A stretch of 56,052 nucleotides of DNA from Natronolimnohabitans sp. A-GB9 (GTDB lineage Archaea > Halobacteriota > Halobacteria > Halobacteriales > Natrialbaceae). This document shows positions 15,640 to 24,496 of this stretch, in pieces. Location of the stretch: NCBI RefSeq assembly GCF_030848565.1, contig NZ_JAVDDV010000021.1, forward strand, positions 1-56,052. The letters are read 5' to 3'. Made by a program: the position numbers and the translations under genes. Under the pieces are notes generated by a model. The model made no database searches. It saw only the letters and a program-made list of their open reading frames with translations, and was not told the origin of the DNA. Within the stretch, counting starts at the first letter, position 1. The number at the start of each line of letters is the position of its first letter.

Positions 15640-16047
15640 CTATTGGCTGAGATAGCCGCCCTCGACGCCGAGTGCCTCGCCAGTAACGAACGAGGCGTCG
15701 TCACTACACAGCCAGACGACGGCGTTTGCGATCTCCTCGGGTGTCCCGAGTCGATTCATCGCATGGGCGTTCTCGATCTGTTCGCGGACTGCCGGATCAC
15801 TCGTGATTCCACCTTCCTCAAGCAGCGGCGTTTCGATGAATCCTGGACAGACGGCGTTGATACGGACGCCAGTTTCACCGTTCTCGAGGGCGGCCGTCTT
15901 CGTCAGACCGAGAACGCCGTGTTTCGCGGCGACGTATCCCGACGCGTTCTCGAAGCCGACCTTGCCGAGGACCGAGGAGTTGTTGACGATCACACCGCCT
16001 TCGTCCTGGGCTTGCATCTGCTCGAGTTCGAATCGCAGACAACGGTA
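15640..16047 (-). pseudogene. Truncated short-chain dehydrogenase/reductase
   Basis: The frame holds only the C-terminal half of an SDR: GGVIVNNSSVLGK (catalytic Ser strand), SGYVAAKHGVLGLTK (YxxxK), INAVCPGFIETPL and GTPEEIANAVVWLCSDDASFVTGEALGVEGGY. The N-terminal half with the TGxxxGxG cofactor loop and the NNAG strand is missing. Upstream sequence on the same strand (16048-16160) shows no SDR similarity and runs into the promoter of the divergent hydrolase gene. About 136 residues of an expected 250 remain, so cofactor binding is impossible. Probably a deletion remnant. Confidence 0.85.
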
Positions 16048-16158
16048 TGGTTCGCGGCGATCGGTAACGGCCGTCGAACCATATGAGCGACCGTCATGTG
16101 CCGACAGGGCCATTACGCACACGCAGTCCCGAACCCAATCAAAGCGGGGTTGACAACG

Positions 16159-17061
16159 ATGACAACACACCAACCGGACGAAACGGGAACCGAGGCGGGG
16201 TCGAATGACGGATCGACGGACATGAGTCGGCGTCGACTGCTCCAGGCGACTGCCACCACGGCGGTCGGCGGTGCGGGCATAGCCGGCGCGACCGGAACAG
16301 CCTCGGCAACCGGCTTTACGGGCTGTGACGACTGGCTCGAGGCGCCCGCGGAGTATCCCGAGATCGATCTAACGAGCAGTAATCCGACGGCAGAAAACAT
16401 CGACGATATCGAAGGCGAGTTGCTCATCTACGTCCATGGCTGGCTCGGCCTCGAAACCAACACTGACCAGGCCTACACGCTCGAGACGGCCCTCGAAGAC
16501 AACGAGTACGACGAACCGGTCGTCGCGGCCGCCTGGGAGGCGGACACGCTCAACTACTGGCGTGCCGAGGACACGACCGAGACTGCAGGTCGACGACTCG
16601 CCGCGTGGCTCCGATCCGATCGCGTCGACCTCGAGGAGACGACAGTCAGGCTAGTCGGTCACTCGCTTGGCGGGCGGGTCTGTCTCGAGGCGCTTGCAGC
16701 GCTTGGCGACGAGGCGACCGTCGAGCACGTCGCGCTGGTCGGCACCGCAGCCGACGACGATTCGGTCTGTACGGACGGCGAGTACGCATACGGCATCGCC
16801 ACCGGCGCCGAGAGTGTATATAACTACCACTCCGAGAACGACGATAAGGTCTGTTACGGCTACGACATCCAGTCGCTCGCGAGTGGGCTCGGCTGTGGTG
16901 GTGCAGATTGTGACGGCGGCTGGGTCACCGACGACAGCGGCTCGGTACCCGACAACTACACCGACGTCGACGTCACCGACACGGTCGACGATCACTGCGA
17001 CTACGTGAAACCCGACGTGGGCTGTGTCTCACGGATCGTCGACGATTTCGAAGCGGCGTGA
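16159..17061 (+). CDS. Secreted alpha/beta hydrolase (Tat substrate)
   Basis: A 300-residue protein with a twin-arginine signal (SRRRLLQATATTAVGGAGIAGATGTASA, about residues 23-51). The mature alpha/beta-hydrolase part has LLIYVHGWLG (oxyanion strand) and the nucleophile elbow GHSLGG near residue 175. A DDHCDYVKP near the end offers the catalytic His. Four to six Cys in the C-terminal third may form disulfides outside the cell. Lipase or esterase activity is likely but the substrate is unknown. ATG 16159 gives a standard signal peptide. Divergent from the truncated SDR gene. Confidence 0.85.
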   Translation: MTTHQPDETGTEAGSNDGSTDMSRRRLLQATATTAVGGAGIAGATGTASATGFTGCDDWLEAPAEYPEIDLTSSNPTAENIDDIEGELLIYVHGWLGLETNTDQAYTLETALEDNEYDEPVVAAAWEADTLNYWRAEDTTETAGRRLAAWLRSDRVDLEETTVRLVGHSLGGRVCLEALAALGDEATVEHVALVGTAADDDSVCTDGEYAYGIATGAESVYNYHSENDDKVCYGYDIQSLASGLGCGGADCDGGWVTDDSGSVPDNYTDVDVTDTVDDHCDYVKPDVGCVSRIVDDFEAA

Positions 17062-17121
17062 CGGTCGTCCGGTCGGAGAACTCGGTCCGGGAGACCGTAC
17101 CGAGCGTCACCACTCACGATC

Positions 17122-17701
17122 AAAAGCAGGTGAGAGGAGTAAGCCCCCTTCTGTTCGTCCCGGCATTCGGCTGAGCGTCCGTGCCGTCCGCGGAAACCGC
17201 GGGGCGTTCGGGCTACCACGGCACGGACTTGCACCGGTGAGGGTTCGCCGTTCCATCGATCCTCGGCCGTCTGTGTACGGTCGGTCGCGCCGGGCACGGA
17301 TCGAGGGTGATCCGTACGCGCGACCCGTGGGTTCGAACCACGGTTCGACAACCACACACTGCTTGGCGGGTACACCGCCTCGCATAACGTGGGCGCTTTA
17401 CGACCACGCGGTCTACGGCTGACGCCGTTTCCCTGTCGGCGACTCTCACGTGAGAGTCGCGCCCTCTGCGGGTCAACTCCCCTTCCTCTCGGTCGGGTTC
17501 GCACGCATCATCGGTCGGGCCGAGACGTGTCGTTTCTGTTCCAGAGCCAGCGGTCTCCCGCTCCGGACTTGCGTCCGGTCACCTGCCCGAACAGGTGGGG
17601 GGACTTTCCTCGCGTGCGTGGTGTATCCCAGAGGGATACACGACGTTGAACAGGTGGTCGTCGCCGACACACCCGCCGCGGCAGCCAGGCTCTCTCTCCC
17701 A
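17122..17701 (-). ncRNA. rnpB: RNase P RNA
   Basis: The minus strand carries the universal RNase P core. GAGGAAAGUCCCCCC (5' half of P4, plus-strand complement near 17600-17616) pairs with ACAGAAGGGGGCUUAC (3' half, near 17138-17153). A P1-like pairing joins GGGAGAGAG (from about 17700) with CUCCUCUCACC (from about 17139 down). In between are CAGAAACGA, several strong hairpins (for example GCGACUCUCACGUGAGAGUCGC) and GGUGCAAGUCCGUGCCG. A TTTT run follows near 17121-17125. The RNA trims 5' leaders of pre-tRNAs with protein partners. About 580 nt is on the long side; the ends are estimated to within about 10 bases. Confidence 0.93.
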
Positions 17702-17806
17702 GTTATTCTAGGAGCGTCGGCCGAATAAGTCCCCCGGTCGAGACGGCAAAAACCACCGCGAAGCGAATGGAAGCGTTTTAGGACAACCGTTGCCATGTCT
17801 ATCTGT

Positions 17807-18409
17807 ATGTCCCAGCGACAGGGCGTCGACCTCTCCTACGAAGACGGTGCACGCGCAGTCGAACTCGCGCGAGAAGCCGTCGAGTCTTTCGTACAACACG
17901 GACAGCGAGAACAACCGGGCAGCATGCGCGAAGCCTTCTACGAGCGAACGGGCGCGTTCACCCGCCTCGAGTCGACCCGCGGTCGGGGGAGTCTCCGAGG
18001 CTGTGCCGGAGGGTACCGATCGGACGAGCAACTCGGCCACGTGATCGTCGACACGGCGATCGAGGCCGCAAGCGAAGACTCCTGTGGCTCGGAAGTGACT
18101 CCCTCCGAGCTGTCGAATCTCACTGTCTCGGTCTGTATCGTCAGAAACGTCGTCCTGACGGACGATCCCCTCGCCGACCTCGAGGTCGGCACCCACGGCG
18201 TCGCCATCGACGGTAACGGCGAGAGTGGCTGGCTCTACCCGACGGTTCCCGTCGAGAACGGCTGGAGCGAACGTGAGTACCTCGATCGTACCTGTCGGAA
18301 GGCAGGGCTCCCGCCGACGGCCTGGCAGAACGACGACGTCGTCGTCACGCTGTTCGAAGGGCAGGTCTTCCGCGAGCGAGAGGCCGACGGCAGTGTCGAA
18401 GAAGTCTAG
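17807..18409 (+). CDS. AMMECR1 domain protein
   Basis: A 200-residue protein of the AMMECR1/TIGR00296 family: GAFTRLESTRGRGSLRGCAGG (the family LRGCIG motif), then VSVCIVRNVVLTDDPLADLEVGTHGVAIDGNGESGWLYPTVPVENGW and a C-terminal CRKAGLPPTAWQ. The family is widespread in archaea and eukaryotes. A relation to radical chemistry or protein modification with MEMO has been proposed, but its function is not settled. Start 17807 fits a leaderless transcript from the TTTTA box at 17776-17780; ATG 17795 is an alternative four residues longer. Confidence 0.92.
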   Translation: MSQRQGVDLSYEDGARAVELAREAVESFVQHGQREQPGSMREAFYERTGAFTRLESTRGRGSLRGCAGGYRSDEQLGHVIVDTAIEAASEDSCGSEVTPSELSNLTVSVCIVRNVVLTDDPLADLEVGTHGVAIDGNGESGWLYPTVPVENGWSEREYLDRTCRKAGLPPTAWQNDDVVVTLFEGQVFREREADGSVEEV

Positions 18410-18520
18410 CTGACGTTCGTCGTAGACAGCACTCAAATTCAGTCAGCGGCGACACCGAGAACGTACACCATCGTCCCCAACGCGAGTTTCGAGATCCGAG
18501 TCTCGTCGTTTCTGGTATCG

Positions 18521-18757
18521 TCACTCCCGACTACGCAGTTTCAACTCGAGTAGCTCGTCGAGTGCGGCGAAAACGGCGTCGACGATCAGCCAGAGGACAG
18601 CAACGTTTCCGAGCACGAGGAGCACGATGCCGATCGGACCCGAGGCGATCGCGGCGATCCCGTTGATGATCGCGGCGAAGAGGCCGATAGCGACCAGTTT
18701 GAGAGTGAGCTGATTGACGATCGTGGCTCGAGACGGCTGTGTATCGCGCGAGGACAC
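18521..18757 (-). CDS. Small two-helix membrane protein
   Basis: A 78-residue protein starting from GTG 18757. Two hydrophobic segments: LKLVAIGLFAAIINGIAAIASG and IGIVLLVLGNVAVLWLIVDAVFAAL. They are followed by a charged tail (DELLELKLRSRE). It begins 28 bp after the stop of nicotinate phosphoribosyltransferase on the same strand, so it may share the transcript. Family not recognised. An ATG start is lacking, which lowers confidence in the exact N-terminus. Confidence 0.65.
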   Translation of the reverse strand: MSSRDTQPSRATIVNQLTLKLVAIGLFAAIINGIAAIASGPIGIVLLVLGNVAVLWLIVDAVFAALDELLELKLRSRE

Positions 18758-18785
18758 TATAGCGGCCCGTCCCGTGCCGGAGTGA

Positions 18786-19946
18786 TCAATCCGTTGATTC
18801 GTCGAACTCGACTGCCTCGGCGTCGGCCAGACAGCGCTCGCTGGCCGCCTCGAGGTCGAACTCGCGGACGATCTCGCCATCTCGGACCAGCGGCTCGAGT
18901 AGCGACTCGCCCCCCTCGGGTCCGTCCCGATCGGCCAGCGCGACGTGGTGGCCGCCGTCGGGGGTTCGGTACACCTCCTTGACGCCGGAGAGTTTGCCGC
19001 GTTTCGAGACCAGTTCTCCCTCGAGTTCGACGATATCGAGGCTGAAGTCGACGGAATCGGCGCCGGTGATGTGGCTGCCGACGCCGAAGCCGTCGGCGAC
19101 GTCTCGCAAGTTCCGAATCGTCGCAGGATCGAGACCGCCGCTACAGAAGACGTCGACGTCCTCGTGTCCGCGTGCGTCGAGTTCCCAGCGAACTTCGCGG
19201 ACGATGTGCCTGAAGTCACCCCGGCGCGAACTCGTGGTATCGATGCGAACGCCGTCTAGGTCGTCGCCAAGTGTATCCACGGCCAGAAGTGTCTCGCTGA
19301 CTTCGTCCCAGAAGGTGTCGACCAGCGCGATTCGTGGGGTGTCCTCCGGAACCGCCTCGTCGAAGGCCGTCCAGGCGTCGTCCTGATTCCCCTCGCCGAA
19401 ACAGAACATGAGTGCGTGAGGCATCGTGCCGCCCGCCTCGCGGTCGAGGATGTCACCCGCGGCGACGTGGGAGAAGCCATCGAGTCCAGCAAGGAGAGCG
19501 GCGCGCTCGACCGAGGCCGTGATCGCGGGATGGACGTGGCGAGCACCGAACGAGAGGACCTGGGAGTCAGGGGCCGCCAGCCGAGCCTCGAGGGCGGCCG
19601 TCGCGAAGCCACTGGGCTGTGACAGAAAGCCAAGTAGGGACGTCTCGAGTTCGGCGAACTCGAGATAGGGGCCTTCGATGCGCATCACGGGCCCGCCGTC
19701 GAACAACTGGCCGTCGGGCAAGGCGTCGATATCGACGTCCCGCCCCTCGAACAGCGTCGCGACGTCTTCGATTCCGGTGAACACGTCGAAGGAACCGGTC
19801 GGGAACTGATCGGCGGTCACTTCGGCGACCACGTGGGGATTTCGCCCCGCGTGCTCGAGGGTCGAGCGTGTCCGCTCGAAGTACGCGTCGGTTGCCCGTC
19901 CCTCGAGAATAGCCTCCGCTGGGACGGTTCCGAACGGGTTTGACAT
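18786..19946 (-). CDS. Nicotinate phosphoribosyltransferase
   Basis: A 386-residue enzyme of the NAPRTase family that makes nicotinate mononucleotide from nicotinate and PRPP (NAD salvage). Visible parts: ATDAYFERT at the start, QPSGFATAALEARLA in the middle, FGARHVHPAI (family FG.RR.HP signature), GTMPHALM, DTFWDE, GVRIDTTSSRRGD, FCSGGLDPATIR and GFGVGSHIT, which form the PRPP/nicotinate pocket. It matches the type II archaeal form of about 390 residues. A nicotinamidase-like hydrolase at 23283-23861 would provide its substrate. ATG 19946 is natural. Confidence 0.95.
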   Translation of the reverse strand: MSNPFGTVPAEAILEGRATDAYFERTRSTLEHAGRNPHVVAEVTADQFPTGSFDVFTGIEDVATLFEGRDVDIDALPDGQLFDGGPVMRIEGPYLEFAELETSLLGFLSQPSGFATAALEARLAAPDSQVLSFGARHVHPAITASVERAALLAGLDGFSHVAAGDILDREAGGTMPHALMFCFGEGNQDDAWTAFDEAVPEDTPRIALVDTFWDEVSETLLAVDTLGDDLDGVRIDTTSSRRGDFRHIVREVRWELDARGHEDVDVFCSGGLDPATIRNLRDVADGFGVGSHITGADSVDFSLDIVELEGELVSKRGKLSGVKEVYRTPDGGHHVALADRDGPEGGESLLEPLVRDGEIVREFDLEAASERCLADAEAVEFDESTD

Positions 19947-19976
19947 ATCGACGGTTTCCCGGGGGAAGGTAAAAAG

Positions 19977-21443
19977 CTACCCGTCTGCGGACGCGGTCGC
20001 TGCCGCCCGACTCGGGCCGAACGGGCGGGCTGGCGCCCCAGGCAGGGAGACCGAGAGTCCTGCGTGTAACGGGGCGTCGGTCTCGTTTGCGGGTGCGGTC
20101 GACCCGTGGATCCCCTCGAGGTCGTCGACCGTCGGTGCGCCGACGATCTCGACGGTGTCGCCGGAGACGGTCACCCGGTAGGCGCCCTCGAAGGGGTCGC
20201 CGTCGGAGATCCGGTACGTGGCCGCCGCGTCGTCGACCGACTCAGCCTCCCGGGCCTCGAGGAGGTCACGGTACGCGTCGGCAAAGCGCTCGGCATCGGC
20301 CTCGGTCTCCCAGGCGAGTTTCCAGACGTGGCCGGTCCGCTCCTCGTCGTCGGTGTCGTGGTAGGCCTGGAACGTGTCGCCGGCCCAGCCGTCGGTCGCC
20401 GGATGGGAGTAGTTGTACGGCGACAGTTCGGTCCCACCATCGGTGAGTGGCCGGTCGACGACGCCGTTTGCCCACAACGAGGCAAACAGCGTCGCCTCGC
20501 CGACGGTCTCCGTACGCACCTCGCCGTCGCGAGTGATCGGTTCCCAGTCGTCGCTCGAGCGATCCGGAACGTCGACGTCGGCCGGTCGATCGTCCGGATA
20601 GCGATCGGGATGGATCAGCTGGCTGGTGCTTTTCGGATAGTCGTCGTAGGCCGCATCGACGGCGTCCCAGCCGCCGCGTTCCCGGAGGTCGGCGACGAAC
20701 GGCGGCCCCTCGGAGTACGGCGCGTAGATCGAGAGCATCAGTCCGAGGTTGAGCTCGCCGGCGCCCGAATCGGTGGTCGCCGGAAGCGCGTTCTCGGCGA
20801 GACACTGCCACTCCTCGCCACAGCGCTCGTCGTACAGGTGTGGTACGTAGTCGGCGTCGCCCTCGAGCAGTCCGAGTTCGGCGCGGCGTTCGTCGACCGT
20901 CTCGCCTCGACTGTCGATGCCGAAGTGTTGGTCCTGGAGTGCGTGGACCAGCTCGTGAACCAACGTCGAGCGGTCGATCCGGATCTCGTCGGCGTCGTCG
21001 GTGATGATGACGATCCGATCGTTCGCGTAGTAGCCCTGGACGCCGGCGCCGTAGAGATCATCCATCGCCCGGTTGACGTCCGTCTCGCCGTCGACGACGA
21101 ACGCGCCACGCCAGAGTTCGTTCACGAACGGCGACGCCGGGACTGGCTCGCCGCGCTCGCTGCGGTACTCGTCTCTGGTGATCACCTCGAGTTCGACGTC
21201 GTGTTCGAACTTCAGTTCGCGAACGACCTCGATTCGGGCCATCGAGCGGTACTTGACGTCCTCGAGTTGGTCCTCGGTGAGCGTCTCCTCGTCGTCGAAC
21301 TCGAAGCGGTCGTCGTGGGCGTAGTCGGCGACGTAACCGAACTCGCGATCGGTATCGAACTGATCCGGCGAACTGGGGAGCGTACACCCCGAAAGGGCGA
21401 CGAGAACGACGAGCGCGAACAGCGCGAGCCGGCTCCGTTGCAT
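19977..21443 (-). CDS. Hvo_1808-like surface lipoprotein with HExxH motif
   Basis: A 488-residue exported protein. The signal ends in a lipobox (ALVVLVALSGC, Cys20), so it is probably lipid-anchored outside the cell. The core contains STLVHELVHALQDQHFG, an HExxH zinc-protease-like motif near residue 167, followed by LGLLEGDADYV where a Glu could be the third ligand. The C-terminal region (ISDGDPFEGAYRVTVSGDTVEIVGAPTVDDL) is shared with the adjacent paralog. Peptidase activity is inferred from the motif only. It is downstream of, and tandem with, the larger paralog 21468-23168, separated by 24 bp. Confidence 0.85.
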   Translation of the reverse strand: MQRSRLALFALVVLVALSGCTLPSSPDQFDTDREFGYVADYAHDDRFEFDDEETLTEDQLEDVKYRSMARIEVVRELKFEHDVELEVITRDEYRSERGEPVPASPFVNELWRGAFVVDGETDVNRAMDDLYGAGVQGYYANDRIVIITDDADEIRIDRSTLVHELVHALQDQHFGIDSRGETVDERRAELGLLEGDADYVPHLYDERCGEEWQCLAENALPATTDSGAGELNLGLMLSIYAPYSEGPPFVADLRERGGWDAVDAAYDDYPKSTSQLIHPDRYPDDRPADVDVPDRSSDDWEPITRDGEVRTETVGEATLFASLWANGVVDRPLTDGGTELSPYNYSHPATDGWAGDTFQAYHDTDDEERTGHVWKLAWETEADAERFADAYRDLLEAREAESVDDAAATYRISDGDPFEGAYRVTVSGDTVEIVGAPTVDDLEGIHGSTAPANETDAPLHAGLSVSLPGAPARPFGPSRAAATASADG

Positions 21444-21467
21444 CGACTCCGGGTTTCGAGTGCGTGA

Positions 21468-23168
21468 TCAAAGAGGCGTCGTTCGGACGCGTCCAGGGTC
21501 GGAACTGCCGGCGGACGCGTCGGGACCAGTCGTGTGACCGAGCGGTGATGCGGCGTCGACCGTCGACACTCGCGTCGGTTCGGCCCGTTCGGGAACTGGT
21601 CGGGCCCGACGTCGAACGGCGATCACCGCGACGCCGAGTGTGACGACGGTTCCGGGGACGGCAAAGCCGGACAGCGAGTCACTGTCGTCGTCCGCGGCGA
21701 CGTCGACTTGCTCGACGGTATCCTCGCCGTCGGGGGCGGCCCCCGATGCGATCGCGTCGAGATCGTCGACCGACGGCGCGTGGACGATCGTCATCGTCTC
21801 CCCGTCGTGCTCGAGGTAGTAGGCGCCGGGGAACTCGTCGTCGATCACGTAGGTGTCCTGGCGGTCGTCGACGGCCTCGGCGTCGTGGAGTTCGAGCAAC
21901 TCGAGGTAGCCGGTGGCAAACTCCTGGGCACCCTCGGTCGATCGCCACTCGGTCTCCCAGACGTAGCCGGTCTCGTCGGCCGTCGCGTTCGTGCCGGCGT
22001 CCGCGTCGACGTAGGTGACCAGTTCGTCGCCGGCCCAGTCGTTCGTGTACGGCTGATCGTAGTCGTAGTCGGAGCTGTCGTCGGCGAGCAGCGCCTCGTC
22101 GTCGATGACCGACTCGGTCGTCGGATCGAGCGGGTCGCCGCCGAACATTCCGACCATCGCCGCCTCGCCGACTCGCTCCGTCACGACTTCGCCGTCGATC
22201 TCGAGGGGTTCCCAGGCGTCGCTCGAGCGGTCCGGGACGTCGACGGCGACCGGCTCGCGTGCCTCGTGGTGGATGATCGTCGAGGAGCTTTCTGGCGGGT
22301 CGTCGTAGGCTGCATCGACTACGTCCCAGCCGTCGCCGCTCTCGCGTAACTGATCGACGTAGGACGGGCCGTCGCTGTAGGGATGGTACAGCGTCAGATA
22401 GAGCCCCCAGTTGAGATCGGCTTGCTGCTCGCCGGGTGACTCTGGGTCGGGAAGGCAGGACCACTCCTCACCACAGCGCTCGTCGTACTCGGTGTCGACC
22501 CAAACGGCGTCGCCCTCGATGAGACCGGTCTCGGCCGTTTCCCGATCGATCGTCCCACCATCGAATCGAGTCAGATCGAAGTGTTGATCCTGCAGGGCAT
22601 GGGTCAGTTCGTGGCCGAGGACGACCTCGTCGACGTCGGGCTCGTCGGGGTCGTCCGAGACGAGGACGATTCGATCGGCCGTCGGCTCGTAGTAGCCTAA
22701 CACCGTCCCGCCGTACATCGACTCGAGTTCGTCGCTCGCGTCGGTCTCGCTATCGACCATAAACAGCGCCTCGTAGGCGACGTTCTGTTTGAGCTGCTGA
22801 TCGTCGCTCAGCGAGACGAACACGTCGTCGTGGTCCGCCTGGAACTCCTCGCGGGAGATCACGTCGACAGGAACCTCCTCCTCGAAGGTCAACCCGCGGA
22901 TCTCCTCGACGCGGGCCATCGACCGGTAGACGACCGACTCGAGGTCGTCGTCCTCGAGTGTGGCATCGTCGCCGTCGTCGACCGCGAGTTCGTCGTCGTG
23001 CCAGTAGCCCTCGACGTAGCCGACGGTGTCCTCGGTCGTCGGCTCGGCGGGCCTGTCATCCGAAAACAGCGGGGGCGCCACACCGCTGGCCGCGATCACG
23101 ACCAGGACGACCGTCGCGGCCACGACGAGCGCGGCGAATATTCGCGTCCGCGTCTGTGACTGCGTCAT
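21468..23168 (-). CDS. Hvo_1808-like surface protein with HExxH motif, membrane-anchored
   Basis: A 566-residue paralog of the downstream gene. An N-terminal hydrophobic segment (IFAALVVAATVVLVVIAASG) targets it for export. The core repeats the YRSMARVEEIRGL, VVLGHELTHALQDQHFDLTRF (HExxH) and GLIEGDAVW blocks. Near the C-terminus LSGFAVPGTVVTLGVAVIAVRRRAR is a membrane anchor with basic stop-transfer residues, unlike the lipid anchor of its partner. About 45 further residues follow. ATG 23168 is chosen; the long open frame upstream of it is antisense to the neighbouring gene. Protease function is suggested, not shown. Confidence 0.85.
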   Translation of the reverse strand: MTQSQTRTRIFAALVVAATVVLVVIAASGVAPPLFSDDRPAEPTTEDTVGYVEGYWHDDELAVDDGDDATLEDDDLESVVYRSMARVEEIRGLTFEEEVPVDVISREEFQADHDDVFVSLSDDQQLKQNVAYEALFMVDSETDASDELESMYGGTVLGYYEPTADRIVLVSDDPDEPDVDEVVLGHELTHALQDQHFDLTRFDGGTIDRETAETGLIEGDAVWVDTEYDERCGEEWSCLPDPESPGEQQADLNWGLYLTLYHPYSDGPSYVDQLRESGDGWDVVDAAYDDPPESSSTIIHHEAREPVAVDVPDRSSDAWEPLEIDGEVVTERVGEAAMVGMFGGDPLDPTTESVIDDEALLADDSSDYDYDQPYTNDWAGDELVTYVDADAGTNATADETGYVWETEWRSTEGAQEFATGYLELLELHDAEAVDDRQDTYVIDDEFPGAYYLEHDGETMTIVHAPSVDDLDAIASGAAPDGEDTVEQVDVAADDDSDSLSGFAVPGTVVTLGVAVIAVRRRARPVPERAEPTRVSTVDAASPLGHTTGPDASAGSSDPGRVRTTPL

Positions 23169-23282
23169 CCGAAGGATAGCGACCCGTACGGAGGCGAGTG
23201 TGAAAAGGTCGCTGGTCGGACCGATCCGGGTCGGGGTCAGGCGCGAACGTTTTTGTCGTCGCCTCCGTAGGTTGACATAGAT

Positions 23283-23861
23283 ATGCGCCTCGAGCCAGCC
23301 ACCACGGCGGTCGTGGTCGTCGACATGCAAAACGGCTTCTGCCATCCCGACGGCTCGCTGTACGCACCGGGCAGCGAGGAGGTCATCGAGCCGATCGTAG
23401 CTCTCCAGGAGCGGGCCGCCGAAGCCGGCGCGTCGATCGTCTACACTCGCGACGTCCACCCTCCGGAACAGTTCGAGGACGCCTACTACTACGACGAGTT
23501 CGACCAGTGGGGCGAACACGTCCTCGAGGGGTCGTGGGAGGCCGAAGTCGTCGACGAACTCCCCGTCGAGGACGCCGATCACGTCGTCGAGAAACACACC
23601 TACGACGCCTTCCAGAAGACCGAACTCGAGGGGTGGCTGCACGCACACGGCATCAAGGACCTGCTGTTTTGTGGAACGCTTGCGAACGTCTGCGTCCTCC
23701 ACAGTGCGGGCAGCGCCGGGCTGCGGGACTTCCGCCCGATCCTGGTCGAGGACTGTATCGGCTACATCGAGGAGGATCACCACGAGTACGCACTCGAGCA
23801 CGCCGACTGGCTGTTCGGTGAGGTCGCCACCAGCGACGAGTTCGCGTTCGACGACGGCTGA
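23283..23861 (+). CDS. Isochorismatase-like hydrolase (nicotinamidase-like)
   Basis: A 192-residue cysteine hydrolase. The triad residues Asp14 (VVVDMQNGF), Lys104 (VVEKHTYDAF) and Cys137 (LANVCVLHSA) are all present. TRDVHP (Asp57, His59) fits the metal site of nicotinamidases. It would convert nicotinamide to nicotinate, the substrate of the phosphoribosyltransferase at 18786-19946. Other small amides are possible. The last A of its TGA stop is the first base of family B repeat copy B5. Confidence 0.9.
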   Translation: MRLEPATTAVVVVDMQNGFCHPDGSLYAPGSEEVIEPIVALQERAAEAGASIVYTRDVHPPEQFEDAYYYDEFDQWGEHVLEGSWEAEVVDELPVEDADHVVEKHTYDAFQKTELEGWLHAHGIKDLLFCGTLANVCVLHSAGSAGLRDFRPILVEDCIGYIEEDHHEYALEHADWLFGEVATSDEFAFDDG

Positions 23862-23940
23862 TACTTCCGGACAACACGATGCACACACCGCTCGCACTCG
23901 AGACGCGATCGGGTGTGTAGTGACTGTTGTCCGGTAGTAT
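23861..23940. repeat. Family B palindromic repeat, copy B5 (full)
   Basis: 80 bp starting at the last base of the stop codon of the hydrolase gene. Arms TCCGGACAACA/TGTTGTCCGG and inner stem ACACACC/GGTGTGT. Relative to B3, both arms differ at the same pairing position (A:T for G:C), so pairing is kept. Confidence 0.82.
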
Positions 23941-23943
23941 GAT

Positions 23944-23958
23944 ATACTGCCGGACAGG
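23944..23958. repeat. Half end of a family B repeat
   Basis: ATACTGCCGGACAGG follows B5 by three bases. No matching right arm is visible before the next full copy at 24041, so this is an isolated arm. Confidence 0.6.
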
Positions 23959-24040
23959 TCCCTGGACGACCACAGACGGCTCGCGGTCGTGTCGCGGCCG
24001 ACGACGGATCCGGACGATACGCGAGTCGTGACCGACACTC

Positions 24041-24149
24041 ATACTGTTGGACAGCACGAGTCGACGATCGGTCGCGCGACTGCGGCCGTCCCGCGGGTGA
24101 CGGCCCCGAGTTCGCGACCGACGGCTCACTGACTGCTGTCCGACAGTAT
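24041..24149. repeat. Family B palindromic repeat, copy B4 (long form)
   Basis: 109 bp from ATACTGTTGGACAG to CTGTCCGACAGTAT. The interior (CGATCGGTCG.GCGACTGCGGCCGTCC and GAGTTCGCGACCGAC) is nearly identical to copy B3 at 39072-39181, 15 kb away. Confidence 0.83.
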
Positions 24150-24262
24150 CAAACACGAGTGTTTTCAACGGGTCCGCCCATAGAGCGGCGTATGGAACAC
24201 CGTCGGCACAGGCAGTCGGATCGACTCGAGGGACCGACTGCGACGCAGTCGGGTGATTGCGA

Positions 24263-24424
24263 ATGAACGAGCGTCGCCTGCGATCGATGTACGTTCTCGG
24301 TATCCTGCTGAACGCGGGTGCGCTCGTCTACGCGGTCATGGACGACTCACCGCTGTTTGCGGTCACGTTCGGTGTCATCATGCTCTATCTCGGACTGCGA
24401 TACCGGATGGTCTCGAGTTCGTGA
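24263..24424 (+). CDS. Small two-helix membrane protein
   Basis: A 53-residue protein beginning MNERRLRSMYVLGILLNAG. Two hydrophobic stretches (MYVLGILLNAGALVYAVM and LFAVTFGVIMLYLGLRY) are separated by DDSP, with a basic N-terminus. Codon third positions are GC-rich as in neighbouring genes. Function unknown. It may form a pair with the next small membrane protein gene at 24497. Confidence 0.65.
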   Translation: MNERRLRSMYVLGILLNAGALVYAVMDDSPLFAVTFGVIMLYLGLRYRMVSSS

Positions 24425-24496
24425 TCGCCCTGCGATCAAGAAGACTGTCTCAGTACAGGCGAGGGTGTATCGGATTGAACGACTGACAGCCACTCG

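Noticed and set aside
15460-16086. 208-residue open frame on the plus strand
   Set aside because: Its start covers tRNA-Arg and the rest is antisense to the truncated SDR gene.
17024-17728. Several short open frames on both strands
   Set aside because: This interval is the RNase P RNA gene; the frames have no protein-like composition.
20106-21467. 453-residue open frame on the plus strand
   Set aside because: Antisense to the HExxH lipoprotein gene; Val/Asp/Arg-rich translation typical of the complement of haloarchaeal genes.
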